60,850 nt of DNA from Halioglobus sp. GTDB taxonomy: Bacteria; Pseudomonadota; Gammaproteobacteria; Pseudomonadales; Halieaceae. The position numbers were made by a program, and so were the translations under genes. The notes below the pieces were generated by a model. The model had not been told where the DNA came from. It ran no database searches and saw nothing but the letters and a program-made list of their open reading frames with translations. Each line of letters opens with the position of its first letter. Position 1 is the first letter of the stretch. The stretch spans positions 109,018-169,867 of the forward strand of contig JAGRIH010000021.1 in assembly GCA_020443345.1 (NCBI GenBank), read 5' to 3'. Of the stretch, positions 17,826 through 26,874 are shown piece by piece.

Positions 17826-17964
17826 ATATTACGATTAAATGCTGAAATAAGACATATATCGCTAGATATTACGATATGACAACACATAGATTTATAATTT
17901 TATATCGTAATAGTAGACGATATAAAATAAATAAAAGCCATTAAATCGTAAAATATTACGATTT
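17826..17964 (-). promoter_or_regulatory. hipBA operator array and promoter
   Basis: The nonamer TATTACGAT or its complement ATCGTAATA occurs at 17827-17835, 17867-17875, 17904-17912 and 17954-17962, and a further half-site ATCGTAA lies at 17945-17951. The last two form AAATCGTAA-4-TTACGATTT (17943-17964), a 9-bp inverted repeat with a 4-bp spacer. On the minus strand, TTGTCA (17882-17877) and ATATAT (17859-17854), 17 bp apart, are candidate -35 and -10 boxes with the second site between them. A dimeric antitoxin such as HipB is the expected binder. Confidence 0.7.
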
Positions 17965-18358
17965 GATTTTCCTATTGTGCAGACTGTCTTGTCTGGTATC
18001 GGCGCGACATGGCCAGGGAGAAAACTCGCGTTCTGCTTCGGGACCGAGACGAACAGTGAGCGCTTACAAATCCTACTTCCTCGGTTTTTCCAACCAATTT
18101 TCGGCGAATTTAAGGTTATCTTGCGCTAACCGGCATCAAGCGTAGCAATCGCGTCCAGCACCTCCAGATATTCGTTCTTTCAATCCATGTGCGGACTGTC
18201 TGATCGGGGCATGCAGCGCGGTGTTCGCGTAAATCCTGTATGACGTTTTAACGCTTGAGTGATGCCGGGCGATGCATTCACGCTGCCGAGCACTCGCAAA
18301 TGCGCGGACACCGGCAACAGAGCTGATCTGGTTGTCGCACAGGCGCTGGCATCGCCGT
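17965..18358. other. Intergenic region without recognisable gene
   Basis: About 390 bp between the hipBA control region and the end of the MscS gene. I see no credible coding frame, RNA gene or clear repeat in it. It probably includes the outer part of the hip promoter region and the 3' region of the channel gene. Confidence 0.5.
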
Positions 18359-19771
18359 CTACTCAACGGGCCTGGAGCCGTCCAGCAGATCTTCCTCGGT
18401 GGAGCCGGTGCGCTCCAGTCTGACTTTTTCCGTGAGGTGCGTCTCCGGTAGCACACTGAGTGCATCGGTTGCGCGGCGATCCGCTGCAGCATCCGGCGTC
18501 GCGGCGGACTCATCTCCGCCGGTCCGCGGTGGCGCCGCCGGGGTCTCGAGCGCCGCGGGGACGGTCGCTGCCTGGTCCAGGCGCACGCGGTAAATGGGCT
18601 CGGGCAACGTAAAGCCCCGCGTTTCCAGCGCGTTCTTGGCCGCCCTGATCGACAGGCTGCGCGCTTTGCCGTAGTCGGTGCTGCGCTGATCGATCCAGGC
18701 CAGGAAACTGATCAGGATATTGGAGTCCCCGACCGAGTCGATAATCCCCACGGGTTGTGGCTCGTCCAGTATCCAGTCGAGCTCGCACAGCGCCGCCAGT
18801 CCCACGCGGATAGCATCGGCCGGGTCGTCCTGGGCATCCACGCCGAGCGTGAAGTCGAAACGCCGCTGGGGGTTGCGCGTATAGTTGAGGATGATCGCCT
18901 TGAATACCGTCGCGTTGGGGATGCGCAGATGGTTGCCGTCCAGGGTCATCAGCACGGTGGAGCGCGATGTCAGCCTGATGACGATACCCTCGTACTCGTT
19001 GATGACGACGTGATCCTGGGCGCGAAATGGCTGCCTGACGCTGAGCATGATGCTGGAGATGTAGTTCTCCATCGAGTCTTTCACCGCAAAACTGATGGCC
19101 AGACCGAGCACGCCCGCGCCACCCAGAATGGTGCCCATCAAAGCGGTGGCGCCCAGCACGTTCAGGGCCAGCAGCAGGCCGCAGGCGATGGCGGCCACGC
19201 GCACGGCCTGCCCCGCGAGGTCGGCCAGAAAGGGGTTGGGCGTCAGCCGCGACCACAGACGGGAATTGCCGGCCAGCCGATGCCCACCGTAGGCCACCAG
19301 GGCAAAAACGGTGAGGGCCACCAGCAGCAGCGGCAGCGCCCGCAGCCAGCCGCGCAGCGTGTCGCGCAGCGAGTCGACCAGCGGGTTGAGATTGTCGCGC
19401 AGGTCCAGGGTGCGGGTGATGCCGTCTTCGACGGTTGTCACTCCCTCAAGCCGGCTGGCCAGCCCCAGCGCGTGCTGTGCCTGCGCTTCGTTGGCAACCT
19501 CGCCGGTCAGCGTCACGACGCCGCCGTGCACCGTGGCCTGCAGGGCATCGAAGCGGCTGATCTGCGAAAAAATCTCTTCTATGCGCTGTTCGATCTGCCG
19601 GTCGACGTCATCGCCGGACTCCACCGGAATCATGCCGCCGGGCTCGCTGTTCTCGGGCGCTGCGCTCAGCGGCGCCGCCGTCAGAGACAAACACAAGGCA
19701 AGTAGTAAAGTGCGCCAGTGCGGAAGCGGATGGAGCCGCGCCAAGGAGCGTCCCGTTCGTATCATTACCAT
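18359..19771 (-). CDS. BON-domain mechanosensitive ion channel (MscS family)
   Basis: A 470-aa secreted-then-membrane protein likely to release solutes on hypo-osmotic shock. After a signal peptide (about residues 15-38) comes a BON domain (GGVVTLTGEVANEAQAQHAL), then transmembrane helices. The MscS pore helix TM3 reads GGAGVLGLAISFAVKDSMEN, followed by the beta domain with LMTLDGNHLRIPNATVF and the mixed alpha/beta C-terminal domain with VGDSNILISFLAWID. The tail of about 70 residues is low-complexity. The BON-MscS arrangement is known in the family. It is transcribed alone, 21 bp downstream of the glycosidase-like lipoprotein gene. Confidence 0.9.
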   Translation of the reverse strand: MVMIRTGRSLARLHPLPHWRTLLLALCLSLTAAPLSAAPENSEPGGMIPVESGDDVDRQIEQRIEEIFSQISRFDALQATVHGGVVTLTGEVANEAQAQHALGLASRLEGVTTVEDGITRTLDLRDNLNPLVDSLRDTLRGWLRALPLLLVALTVFALVAYGGHRLAGNSRLWSRLTPNPFLADLAGQAVRVAAIACGLLLALNVLGATALMGTILGGAGVLGLAISFAVKDSMENYISSIMLSVRQPFRAQDHVVINEYEGIVIRLTSRSTVLMTLDGNHLRIPNATVFKAIILNYTRNPQRRFDFTLGVDAQDDPADAIRVGLAALCELDWILDEPQPVGIIDSVGDSNILISFLAWIDQRSTDYGKARSLSIRAAKNALETRGFTLPEPIYRVRLDQAATVPAALETPAAPPRTGGDESAATPDAAADRRATDALSVLPETHLTEKVRLERTGSTEEDLLDGSRPVE

Positions 19772-19792
19772 GGCCTCAAATTCAGCGATTGT

Positions 19793-20953
19793 TCAATGGC
19801 GTCGCGCGCCGTGCGCGGCGATCTCGTCCAGCACCACCTGCCAGGCCGGCTTGCTGCTGCCGTCGGTGAAGCGGATCAGGCCGGTGGTCTCCAGCGCCTC
19901 GGCAAAACGCTCGACATAGCCGGGGTCCACTCCCGCCGCCAGCAGCGGGCGGCTGTACAGGCGCTCGACCAGTTCCGGGTTCCAGTCGACCAGCTGGAAT
20001 ATCACGGCTACCCGAAAGCGCGGTTCGGCCCGCATCCGGTCGAATACGGTTACGAAGAACAGCCGCTGGCCCTGCAGCGAGGCGCCCATCGGCGACGGCC
20101 TGTGCTCGTAGCCACTGGCCGCGCCCAACTCCTGTAAAACGAGCAGCTTGTCCCCGGCCATCGCCAGCATGTCGTCGATTTCGTGATGAATGACGTTGGC
20201 GTGGTGTTCGAACAGTCCCTGGGCGTCGGCCGCGTAGTAGTTCATGCTGGCGACGTCGCTGTTGGCCAGGAAATCCAGGTGGCGGGACTGCCCGGACTGG
20301 GTCGCGTCGTAATTCAGGGTCATGGTGATGGCCAGTTCCGGCGCCAGCGTATGGGCGTGCGCGCGCGCTTCGCGCAGAAAGTCGACCAGGCCGTCGCCCT
20401 GGCCGGGCTCGTCTTCAATCAGCGAGCCGGGCTCGTTGCCGACCGCGAGCACCCAGGCCCCGTGGGCGGTAATATGCGGCACCAGCCAGTCCAGCAGCGC
20501 TGCAAAGCGGCGCAGGATGGCAGGATCGTTGATCGCGGCGCCGCCCGCGAGACGGGTGGGGTCATCGGGGTCGGACAGGTCCGCCGGAAGCGTATAGCTG
20601 CCGCTGTCGATCGTCGACAGGACGACAAAGGGTTTCAGGCCGTCGGACTCCAGATCCTCTAGCGGCTCCAGCAGCGCCGTCTCGTCAAACTCCCCCGGTG
20701 CGGGCTCGAGCTCGGCCCAGTCCAGTTGAATGCGCCCGACCTGCATGCCGGCATTCACCGCCTCGTCCCAGCGGGCGTTCATCGCCGCCGCGGTCGATGC
20801 GGGAAGCGCGCTGTTGAAGCCCTTGATCATACTGATATGCGTTCCCTGCGGCAGCAGGGGCAGGGTCTGGACATCCGCGGATGCAGGGGGTGTCGGTGAG
20901 GGCTTTGCCGGTGAATCGCTGCCGCCGGAGCCACCGCAGGCGGACAGCAACAC
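19793..20953 (-). CDS. Glycoside hydrolase-like lipoprotein (clan A type)
   Basis: A (beta/alpha)8 hydrolase-like protein of 386 aa counted from GTG at 20953. Residue pairs typical of clan GH-A are visible: VLAVGNEPGS with the acid/base Glu at 174 and LVLQELGAASG with a candidate nucleophile Glu at 275. It has a lipobox LSAC, but it falls at residue 6, so a signal peptide must start further upstream. The in-frame sequence upstream (ARRKATPGF then CIYTLCYAALTV) makes a good lipoprotein signal, yet no ATG, GTG or TTG precedes it back to the stop at 21029-21031. An ATC at 21025-21023, after GGAG, is a candidate rare start. A Pro-rich linker follows the Cys. The sugar substrate is unknown. Confidence 0.68.
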   Translation of the reverse strand: MLLSACGGSGGSDSPAKPSPTPPASADVQTLPLLPQGTHISMIKGFNSALPASTAAAMNARWDEAVNAGMQVGRIQLDWAELEPAPGEFDETALLEPLEDLESDGLKPFVVLSTIDSGSYTLPADLSDPDDPTRLAGGAAINDPAILRRFAALLDWLVPHITAHGAWVLAVGNEPGSLIEDEPGQGDGLVDFLREARAHAHTLAPELAITMTLNYDATQSGQSRHLDFLANSDVASMNYYAADAQGLFEHHANVIHHEIDDMLAMAGDKLLVLQELGAASGYEHRPSPMGASLQGQRLFFVTVFDRMRAEPRFRVAVIFQLVDWNPELVERLYSRPLLAAGVDPGYVERFAEALETTGLIRFTDGSSKPAWQVVLDEIAAHGARRH

Positions 20954-21025
20954 CGTCAGCGCCGCGTAGCAAAGTGTATATATGCAAAAACCTGGCGTAG
21001 CTTTGCGCCTTGCGGATATGCTGAT

Positions 21026-21610
21026 AAATTACTCCGGAGGCCGGCCCGACTCGCTCGACAGTTTCCCATGAATGGAGCCGTGAGTGCCACCGGGATAGAT
21101 TGGAATGGCCAGAACTGGCTGCGGGCGCCGGCAGTGACGTGTTTTCCCTCTATGGATTGCAAAATCCTGATTCGCCGCCTCGGATGTTTTGTTTGCTGTT
21201 GCAATCATGCTTTTGACCATGGGCGAGCTGACAGTTATTGACGGGAGATAGTATGACCATGCATCCGGCCGCTCCCGCCGTTGCTGGTCCCCCCTGATGC
21301 TGGGCTGATGCGCATCGCTAACGCCACCCTGCACCACTTTCCGGGGTCCGGCGCGTCATTCGGCGCCAGCACCGGCGGCTGACGCGTGGTCGCCGCAGTA
21401 GAATCATCCCGAATCCGACAGGATCCCGGCCCGTGTGTAAGTCCGTGACATTTTGATGTTATTGAAGAATAATCAAATCGCCTTGATTGTTCTATTTATT
21501 ATATATTGAATAATCAAACTGCTTAGAGTATATTTATTATTATATGATCTAATTCAAAAATATGTTGAGTACCGTATTTTAAAAAAAATGAACAATGACA
21601 AAGGTGCATT
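21026..21610. other. AT-rich intergenic region before the Fic gene
   Basis: About 585 bp. The first 400 bp hold no credible gene. From about 21455 on, AT content rises sharply. GAATAATCAA at 21467-21476 is followed by TTGATTGTTC at 21483-21492, forming an imperfect inverted repeat (9 of 10 positions), and GAATAATCAA recurs exactly at 21508-21517. These are candidate regulator sites for the Fic gene. Confidence 0.5.
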
Positions 21611-22753
21611 ATGGCTACCCCCGTAGAGGAGCTGATCTTCGAAAAAGCCGTCGACTACCACTATGGTCAATTCCCACCTGCCGCCTTGAACCACGCTGCG
21701 CTTATCGAGCCATTAGTGCGCGCCGCGGCGGCGTTGGCGCGATATGACCAGGTTTTGCAGACCATGCTCAACAGGGAAATGCTGCTAGCGCCCCTGAGGA
21801 ATCAGGAAGCTGTGATTTCTTCTCGAATGGAAGGAGCCGTTTCGACAATGGATGAAATTCTGGAGTACGAGGCTGACCACGGTGATCAGGACGAGAGCGG
21901 TGTCGGGGTTCGCTCGGAGGTTATAGAAACAATTTTGTATGGTCGAGCGATGACATCCGCTCAAAAGGCGATTGAGCAGGGTCAGCCAATGTCGCCATTC
22001 CTCGTTAAAAGCCTGCATGAGCGGCTGCTTTATCTCGGCAGGGGGGCGTCTAAAGATCCCGGCGAGTATAAGTCGGAGCAAAACTACTTAGTGGACAGGA
22101 CCAGGCGAAATGTTCTTTTTGTGCCGATTTCTCCGGAGCAACTGCAGCCCGGGCTGGATCTGTTATTTGACTATCTAGCGGAGGGTGTGGACACACTTTT
22201 GATCAAAACAGCGATCGCACACGCTGAGTTCGAGGCACTTCACCCGTTCAACGATGGCAATGGACGGGTAGGGCGAATGCTCATCACGTTGCTGTTATGG
22301 AGCACAGGGGTGATCTCGTCGCCCCACTTTTATATCAGTGCTTATTTGGAGGAACAAAAGGACGAATATATTGACAGGCTAAGGGCTGTATCCGAAAACG
22401 CCGAGTGGACGCAATGGTGCGTGTTTTTTTTGGGTGCTCTGGAGGAACAGGCAAAACGCAATCTTTCAATTGCACAGAGCATCAGAGACCTCTATACCGA
22501 GATGGTTGGGGTATTTCATGAGCTACTGTCCTCCAGGTGGAGCAATGCTGCTGTAGATTTTGTATTTCGAAATCCGGTGTTTCGAAACAACAGATTAACC
22601 GATCAGGCGATGAGTGGAATTCCCTCTCAGACCGCCCGAAAATTCTCAAAAACCCTCTATGAAAATAGGATGTTGAGAATGGTTGTCGAGCCTTCGGGAA
22701 GACGGCCCGCCATGTATTCGTTTGAGCCGCTGATGCGGTTAGTGAGGGTTTAA
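21611..22753 (+). CDS. Fic domain protein (class II, N-terminal inhibitory helix)
   Basis: An adenylyltransferase-type enzyme that probably AMPylates a protein target. The 380-aa protein carries the canonical core HPFNDGNGRVGR at residues 211-222, with catalytic His211. The inhibitory motif SxxxEG (SSRMEG, residues 70-75) lies before the core, which places it in class II, where this helix blocks ATP binding. A short winged-helix-like C terminus follows (TDQAMSGIPSQTARKFSKTL). The ATG at 11 bp downstream of an AT-rich leader has no strong Shine-Dalgarno sequence. Codon use and base composition look more AT-rich than the neighbouring genes, as expected of acquired DNA. A broken higA follows. 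The target is unknown. Confidence 0.88.
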   Translation: MATPVEELIFEKAVDYHYGQFPPAALNHAALIEPLVRAAAALARYDQVLQTMLNREMLLAPLRNQEAVISSRMEGAVSTMDEILEYEADHGDQDESGVGVRSEVIETILYGRAMTSAQKAIEQGQPMSPFLVKSLHERLLYLGRGASKDPGEYKSEQNYLVDRTRRNVLFVPISPEQLQPGLDLLFDYLAEGVDTLLIKTAIAHAEFEALHPFNDGNGRVGRMLITLLLWSTGVISSPHFYISAYLEEQKDEYIDRLRAVSENAEWTQWCVFFLGALEEQAKRNLSIAQSIRDLYTEMVGVFHELLSSRWSNAAVDFVFRNPVFRNNRLTDQAMSGIPSQTARKFSKTLYENRMLRMVVEPSGRRPAMYSFEPLMRLVRV

Positions 22754-22767
22754 CACTCGCGGACTAA

Positions 22768-23091
22768 CTGGAGGAGACTGGTATTTCGTCCACTGGATTG
22801 TCACGCCGGATTGACGTGCCAGCAAGCCGCGTATTGGGAATAATCCACGGCAACCGGAATATTACGGCTGATACCGCCTTGCGGCTCGGCCAGTTCTTTG
22901 GGACGGGACCGGAGCTGTGGATGAATTTACAAAAGGCGTATGCGTATGACCTCGACAAGGCCAAAAGCGGAAATCGGGGCAAAAATTCGCAAAATTCGTC
23001 TCTGGCAATCACAGGAAGTGCATGCTTGAAGCAACACCTGCCATCGCGAATAAACAGAGTGATTTCGCGTCCTGATATTACCAGGACGTGA
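22768..23091 (+). pseudogene. higA/VapI-type antitoxin remnant
   Basis: The reading frame continues from a TAA at 22765-22767 with LEETGISSTGLSRRIDVPAS, which aligns with the usual HigA motif around EFLEPLGLS and ARRIGVP. The downstream IIHGNRNITADTALRLG and FGTGPELWMNLQ segments are diagnostic for the HTH of this family. The first 10-20 residues, including the normal start, are missing, and there is no ATG in frame. A TTG at 22798 would give 97 residues. The C-terminal tail after YDLDKAK does not look like a family C terminus. No higB toxin is present. I read this as a truncated remnant beside the Fic gene. Confidence 0.7.
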
Positions 23092-23186
23092 AAAGTGTAC
23101 TTATAGAGGTGCTCTTACTATGGTGCCCGCAGGCAGAATTGTACCGGCCGGCGTTCCGGGGCCGACACCCTGTGTCGGAACATGAA
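23092..23186 (-). repeat. Degenerate tRNA-Phe 3' end and stem-loop
   Basis: Positions 23121-23141 match the 3' end of tRNA-Phe (23187-23207) at 18 of 21 positions, including the CCA end. The copy decays within the next 20 bases. A perfect hairpin CCGACAC/GTGTCGG with a 3-nt loop sits at 23162-23178, just after the tRNA 3' end. The copy may be an old attachment-site duplicate or a decayed tRNA gene. Confidence 0.6.
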
Positions 23187-23262
23187 TGGTGCCCGGAGAC
23201 AGAATCGAACTGCCGACACGGGGATTTTCAGTCCCCTGCTCTACCGACTGAGCTATCCGGGC
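23187..23262 (-). tRNA. tRNA-Phe (GAA)
   Basis: A 76-nt tRNA read on the minus strand. It begins GCCCGGATAGCTCAG, ends in an encoded CCA (23189-23187), and has acceptor stem GCCCGGA/TCCGGGC. The anticodon GAA lies at 23229-23227 in an anticodon arm GGGGA/TCCCC with loop CTGAAAA. The T-arm TTCGAAT loop is normal. Being downstream of a degenerate copy of its own 3' end, it is a plausible integration site for mobile elements. Confidence 0.95.
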
Positions 23263-23371
23263 ATGGTTGCGGAGTCGCGAGAGTTGCGCAATCGCGAGAG
23301 GCGCGTATTAAACCTGTATGCACTGTGCGAGTCAAGCTGCGCTGCGGGTGCGGGCTGGATGTAGCGCGGGC

Positions 23372-23644
23372 CTACTCGGAGGGCGGCACATACCCCTCGG
23401 CCCGGTCGTAATCCTCGCCGGCGAAGAACTTTTCCATCTCCTGTTGCAGGTACTTGCGCGCGTCCGCGTCGGCCAGGTTCAGGTGCTTTTCATTGATCAG
23501 CATGGTCTGGTGGGCCTGCCAGTCCTGCCAGGCTTTTTTGGAGACGGATGCAAACAGTTCCTGGCCACGGGGGCCGGGAAAGGGTGGCGCGTCGAGGCCC
23601 TCCAGTTCCTGTTGGTACTTGCGGCAAAAAACGGTGCGGGACAT
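23372..23644 (-). CDS. yggX: Fe(II)-trafficking / oxidative damage protection protein
   Basis: Helps protect iron-sulfur clusters against oxidants; the biochemical details in the literature are limited. The 90-aa length matches the family. The N-terminal [17 protein letters not shown] with its conserved Cys7, the [20 protein letters not shown] helix and LINEKHLNL are diagnostic. It follows mutY by 23 bp on the same strand, the conserved mutY-yggX order, and the operon is followed by tRNA-Phe, also read on the minus strand. Confidence 0.95.
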   Translation of the reverse strand: MSRTVFCRKYQQELEGLDAPPFPGPRGQELFASVSKKAWQDWQAHQTMLINEKHLNLADADARKYLQQEMEKFFAGEDYDRAEGYVPPSE

Positions 23645-23667
23645 GCGTAGGCTCTCCAGTGCTTGCG

Positions 23668-24723
23668 TCAGGGCCGGGGCAGCCGGCGGATCAGCGCGGC
23701 CACCGGGGCCGCCAGGCCGATTGCGGCGGGTTTGCGCGTGTTATACCAGAGCTGGTCGCTGCCTGCCATCACCGCGCCGGGACTGCCGGGCAGGCTTATC
23801 TGAACCGGCAGTATAGCGAGGTGGTAGTGGCTGAAGGTGTGGCGGAAGCTGTCCCAGGGCTGCACTGCGGCGGGCTCCAGCCCCCAGCGGTCGATACACC
23901 ACCCCGCGGCCTCGGCGGTGCGCTCGACCTGCGGGAAACACCACAGTCCGCCCCAGATGCCGCGCGCCGGCCGGCGCTCCAGCCACACGGCACCCTCTGG
24001 GTCGCGAATCATCAGAAACACGGTCTGGCGCACCGGCAGGGCCTTGCGCGGCTTTTTTGCCGGGTATCGGGTGGGCTCGCCCTGCGCCAGGGCGCGGCAG
24101 TCGCCGCGCACGGGGCATCGGGCGCAGGCGGGTGCGGAGCGGGTGCACACGGTGGCGCCCAGGTCCATGATGGCCTGGCTGTAGGCTGCATTGCGCTGCA
24201 CCGGGGTGTGCCGCTGCGCCAGTTCCCACAACTGCTTTTGCACTGCGGCGCGCCCGGGCCAGCCCGCTACTGCGCCGTGGCGGGCCAGCACCCGCTTGAC
24301 GTTGCCGTCCAGTATCAATGCGCGCTGGCCGCCCGCAATACTGAGTATCGCGCCGGCGGTCGAAGGGCCCACACCGGGTAGCTCGCACAGTTCCTCCACG
24401 GTATCGGGAAAGCGTCCGGCCAGTTCGCTGCAGACAATACCGGCGGCCCGGTGCAGGTTGCGGGCGCGGGCGTAGTAGCCCAGGCCGGTCCACAGGTGCA
24501 GAACCTCATCGACCGGCGCCGCGGCCAGTGCCTGCACTGTGGGAAAGGCCGTCATAAAGTGCTCGAAGTAGGGTATTACCGTCCCTACCTGGGTTTGCTG
24601 CAGCATGATTTCCGACACCCACACCCGGTACGGGCTGATGTCGCGCTGCCAGGGCAGGTCTTTGCGCCCGTGGCGGTCGAACCATTCCAGAACGCGCGCG
24701 GCGAAAGTCGGGGTGTCGGGCAT
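23668..24723 (-). CDS. mutY: A/G-specific adenine DNA glycosylase
   Basis: Removes adenine mispaired with 8-oxoguanine. From the ATG at 24723 the protein has 351 aa. An upstream frame to 24807 is unlikely because [20 protein letters not shown] is the normal start. It has the catalytic and HhH core ([32 protein letters not shown] and the Asp in [12 protein letters not shown]), a 4Fe-4S cluster motif [17 protein letters not shown], and a C-terminal Nudix-like domain for 8-oxoG recognition ([17 protein letters not shown]). The gene leads the mutY-yggX operon and is divergent from hisB. Confidence 0.95.
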   Translation of the reverse strand: MPDTPTFAARVLEWFDRHGRKDLPWQRDISPYRVWVSEIMLQQTQVGTVIPYFEHFMTAFPTVQALAAAPVDEVLHLWTGLGYYARARNLHRAAGIVCSELAGRFPDTVEELCELPGVGPSTAGAILSIAGGQRALILDGNVKRVLARHGAVAGWPGRAAVQKQLWELAQRHTPVQRNAAYSQAIMDLGATVCTRSAPACARCPVRGDCRALAQGEPTRYPAKKPRKALPVRQTVFLMIRDPEGAVWLERRPARGIWGGLWCFPQVERTAEAAGWCIDRWGLEPAAVQPWDSFRHTFSHYHLAILPVQISLPGSPGAVMAGSDQLWYNTRKPAAIGLAAPVAALIRRLPRP

Positions 24724-24835
24724 AGGGGCGGTCGGGCGATACACGGGTCGCTCAGGGTAAGGCGGGCGCGCCGAAAGCGCCAGTGAAATCAGCCACAGCG
24801 GGCGCATCGACCGTGAAATAAAATGGGCATTCTCT

Positions 24836-24841
24836 TATAAT
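24836..24841 (+). promoter_or_regulatory. Possible -10 box of the his operon
   Basis: TATAAT lies 48 bp before hisB. The -35 position 17 bp upstream reads GTGAAA, a weak match. This is in the divergent region with mutY. Confidence 0.4.
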
Positions 24842-24888
24842 GGCGGGCTTTTCGGGAGACTCCCGTTTCATCCTCTGTGGAGAGACCA

Positions 24889-25482
24889 ATGGCGGCGCGC
24901 AAGGCCACGGTAGAACGCAACACCCTGGAGACCCAGATCACCGTCGCGGTGAACCTGGACGGTAGCGGCAGCTCGAAGTTCGACACCGGCATCGCCTTCC
25001 TGGAGCACATGCTCGACCAGATTGCGCGGCACGGCCTGATCGATCTGGACATCCGGGCCACGGGCGACCTGCATATCGACGCTCACCACACAGTGGAGGA
25101 CATCGGCATCACGCTGGGTCAGGCCGTCGCCAAAGCGGTGGGCGACAAGAAGGGTATCCTGCGCTACGGCCACGCCTATGTGCCGCTGGACGAGGCGCTC
25201 TCGCGGGTGGTGGTGGATTTTTCCGGGCGCCCGGGCCTGAGCTTTATCGTGCCCTTTACCCGCGCCTCGGTGGGCGGTTTCGACGTGGACCTGTTCGTGG
25301 AATTTTTTCAGGGTTTCGTCAATCACGCCCAGGTGACGGTGCACGTGGACAACCTGCGCGGCGACAACAGTCACCACCAGGCGGAAACCGTGTTCAAGGC
25401 CTTTGGCCGGGCGCTGCGCATGGCGCTGTCGCCGGACCCGCGCATGGCGGGGGTGACGCCCTCCACCAAGGGCGTGCTGTAG
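24889..25482 (+). CDS. hisB: Imidazoleglycerol-phosphate dehydratase
   Basis: Converts imidazole glycerol phosphate to imidazole acetol phosphate in histidine synthesis, using Mn. From the ATG at 24889 it has 197 aa, the monofunctional form (without the HisN phosphatase domain). Diagnostic motifs are [31 protein letters not shown] and [13 protein letters not shown], which supply the metal-binding histidines. The preceding GTG at 24877 would add four residues. It is the first gene of hisB-hisH-hisA-hisF. Confidence 0.96.
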   Translation: MAARKATVERNTLETQITVAVNLDGSGSSKFDTGIAFLEHMLDQIARHGLIDLDIRATGDLHIDAHHTVEDIGITLGQAVAKAVGDKKGILRYGHAYVPLDEALSRVVVDFSGRPGLSFIVPFTRASVGGFDVDLFVEFFQGFVNHAQVTVHVDNLRGDNSHHQAETVFKAFGRALRMALSPDPRMAGVTPSTKGVL

Positions 25483-25491
25483 GCCGCCGGC

Positions 25492-26142
25492 GTGAGTGGT
25501 GTCGTCGCCGTCATCGATTACGGCATGGGCAACCTGCACTCGGTGGCCAGCGCGCTGCGCCAGGTGGGCGCCGATGAGGTAGTGGTGACCCACGACGCCG
25601 ACCGGCTCGCCCGCGCCGACCGCGTGGTGTTTCCCGGCGTGGGCGCCATCGGCGACTGCATGACGGAGATCCGCCGCCTGCGCTGCGACCGGTTGCTGCT
25701 GGACGCCCTGCACACGCGGCACAAGCCGGTACTGGCGATCTGCGTGGGCCTGCAGGCGTTGATGAGCCATTCGCAGGAAAGCGGCGGGGTGCCCTGCCTG
25801 GACATCCTGCCCGGCGAGGTGCGCCACTTCGGCACGGCGCTGCGCGATGCGGCCGGCCGACGCCTGAAGGTGCCGCACATGGGCTGGAACGAGGTGCGCC
25901 AGGAGCGGGCGCACCCGCTGTGGCGCGGTATCCCCGACATGACCCGCTTTTATTTCGTCCACAGCTACTATGTGGATGCAATAGAGCGCGAACTGCTGGC
26001 CGGCAGTGTGCGCTACGGAGTCGACTTCGACGCCGCGCTGGCCCGCGGCAACCTGTTTGCCGTGCAGTTTCACCCGGAGAAGAGCCACACCGCGGGCCTG
26101 CAATTGCTGCGCAACTTTCTGGAGTGGAACGGCCGATGCTGA
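25492..26142 (+). CDS. hisH: Imidazole glycerol phosphate synthase, glutaminase subunit
   Basis: Makes ammonia from glutamine for HisF. The 216-aa class I glutamine amidotransferase starts [21 protein letters not shown] and has the nucleophile region [12 protein letters not shown] and a catalytic His in [10 protein letters not shown]. The start is GTG at 25492, 9 bp after hisB. It overlaps hisA by 7 bp. The oxyanion-loop residues cannot be checked further by eye, but the family call is firm. Confidence 0.95.
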   Translation: MSGVVAVIDYGMGNLHSVASALRQVGADEVVVTHDADRLARADRVVFPGVGAIGDCMTEIRRLRCDRLLLDALHTRHKPVLAICVGLQALMSHSQESGGVPCLDILPGEVRHFGTALRDAAGRRLKVPHMGWNEVRQERAHPLWRGIPDMTRFYFVHSYYVDAIERELLAGSVRYGVDFDAALARGNLFAVQFHPEKSHTAGLQLLRNFLEWNGRC

Positions 26143-26873
26143 TAATCCCCGCTATCGATCTCAAGGACGGCCAGTGCGTGCGCCTGCGCCAGGGGCTGAT
26201 GGAGGACAGCACGGTGTTTTCCGACGACCCGGTGGCCACGGCGGCGCGCTGGGTGGCGGCCGGGTGCCGCCGGTTGCACCTGGTGGACCTGAACGGCGCG
26301 TTTGCGGGCGAACCGGTCAACGGCGAGGTGGTGACGGCGATTGCCGCCGCCTGGCCCGAGCTGCCGATCCAGATCGGCGGCGGGATCCGCAATCTGGAAA
26401 CGATCGAACACTATATCCGAGCCGGCGTAAGCTACGTCATCATCGGCACCAGAGCGGTCAAGGAGCCGGCCTTTGTAGGGCAGGCCTGCGCCGCCTTTCC
26501 CGGCAGGGTCATCGTCGGGCTCGATGCCCGGGACGGCCTGGTGGCCACGGACGGCTGGGCCGAGGTGTCGCAGTTGCGCGCCACGGACCTGGCCAGGCAG
26601 TTCGAGTCCGATGGTGTGGCGGCCATCGTCTACACCGACATCGCCCGCGACGGCATGCTGCAGGGCGTGAATGTGGAGGCCACCGCGGCGCTGGCCCGGG
26701 CTTCGCGCATCCCGGTGATCGCCTCCGGGGGCATCACCGACCTGGACGATATCCGCGCGTTGCTGGCGGTGGCGCGGCAGGGTATCTGCGGGGCGATCAC
26801 CGGGCGCGCCATCTACGAGGGCACGCTGGATGTCGCCGCCGCCCAGCGCCTGTGCGACGAACCGGGGCAATAG
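26136..26873 (+). CDS. hisA: ProFAR isomerase (phosphoribosylformimino-AICAR ribonucleotide isomerase)
   Basis: Opens the ribose ring of ProFAR by an Amadori rearrangement, the fourth step of histidine synthesis. The 245-aa TIM-barrel starts [17 protein letters not shown] at the ATG at 26136, inside the end of hisH. Catalytic Asp is in AIDLKDG and the second Asp in [13 protein letters not shown]. The phosphate-binding motifs GGGIRN and SGGITDL are intact. It is followed by hisF after 1 bp. Confidence 0.96.
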   Translation: MLIIPAIDLKDGQCVRLRQGLMEDSTVFSDDPVATAARWVAAGCRRLHLVDLNGAFAGEPVNGEVVTAIAAAWPELPIQIGGGIRNLETIEHYIRAGVSYVIIGTRAVKEPAFVGQACAAFPGRVIVGLDARDGLVATDGWAEVSQLRATDLARQFESDGVAAIVYTDIARDGMLQGVNVEATAALARASRIPVIASGGITDLDDIRALLAVARQGICGAITGRAIYEGTLDVAAAQRLCDEPGQ

Positions 26874-26874
26874 T

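Noticed and set aside
16147..18000. Possible prophage or insertion element around hipBA
   Set aside because: No integrase, transposase or terminal repeats were found. The AT-rich region is best explained as operator DNA.
18359..18513. A small open frame before the MscS gene that might encode a short protein
   Set aside because: No ribosome-binding site, no conserved motif, and it overlaps the end of the channel gene.
23092..23411. Short open frames across the tRNA region
   Set aside because: They run through the tRNA gene and the tRNA-like fragment, so their translations are artefacts.
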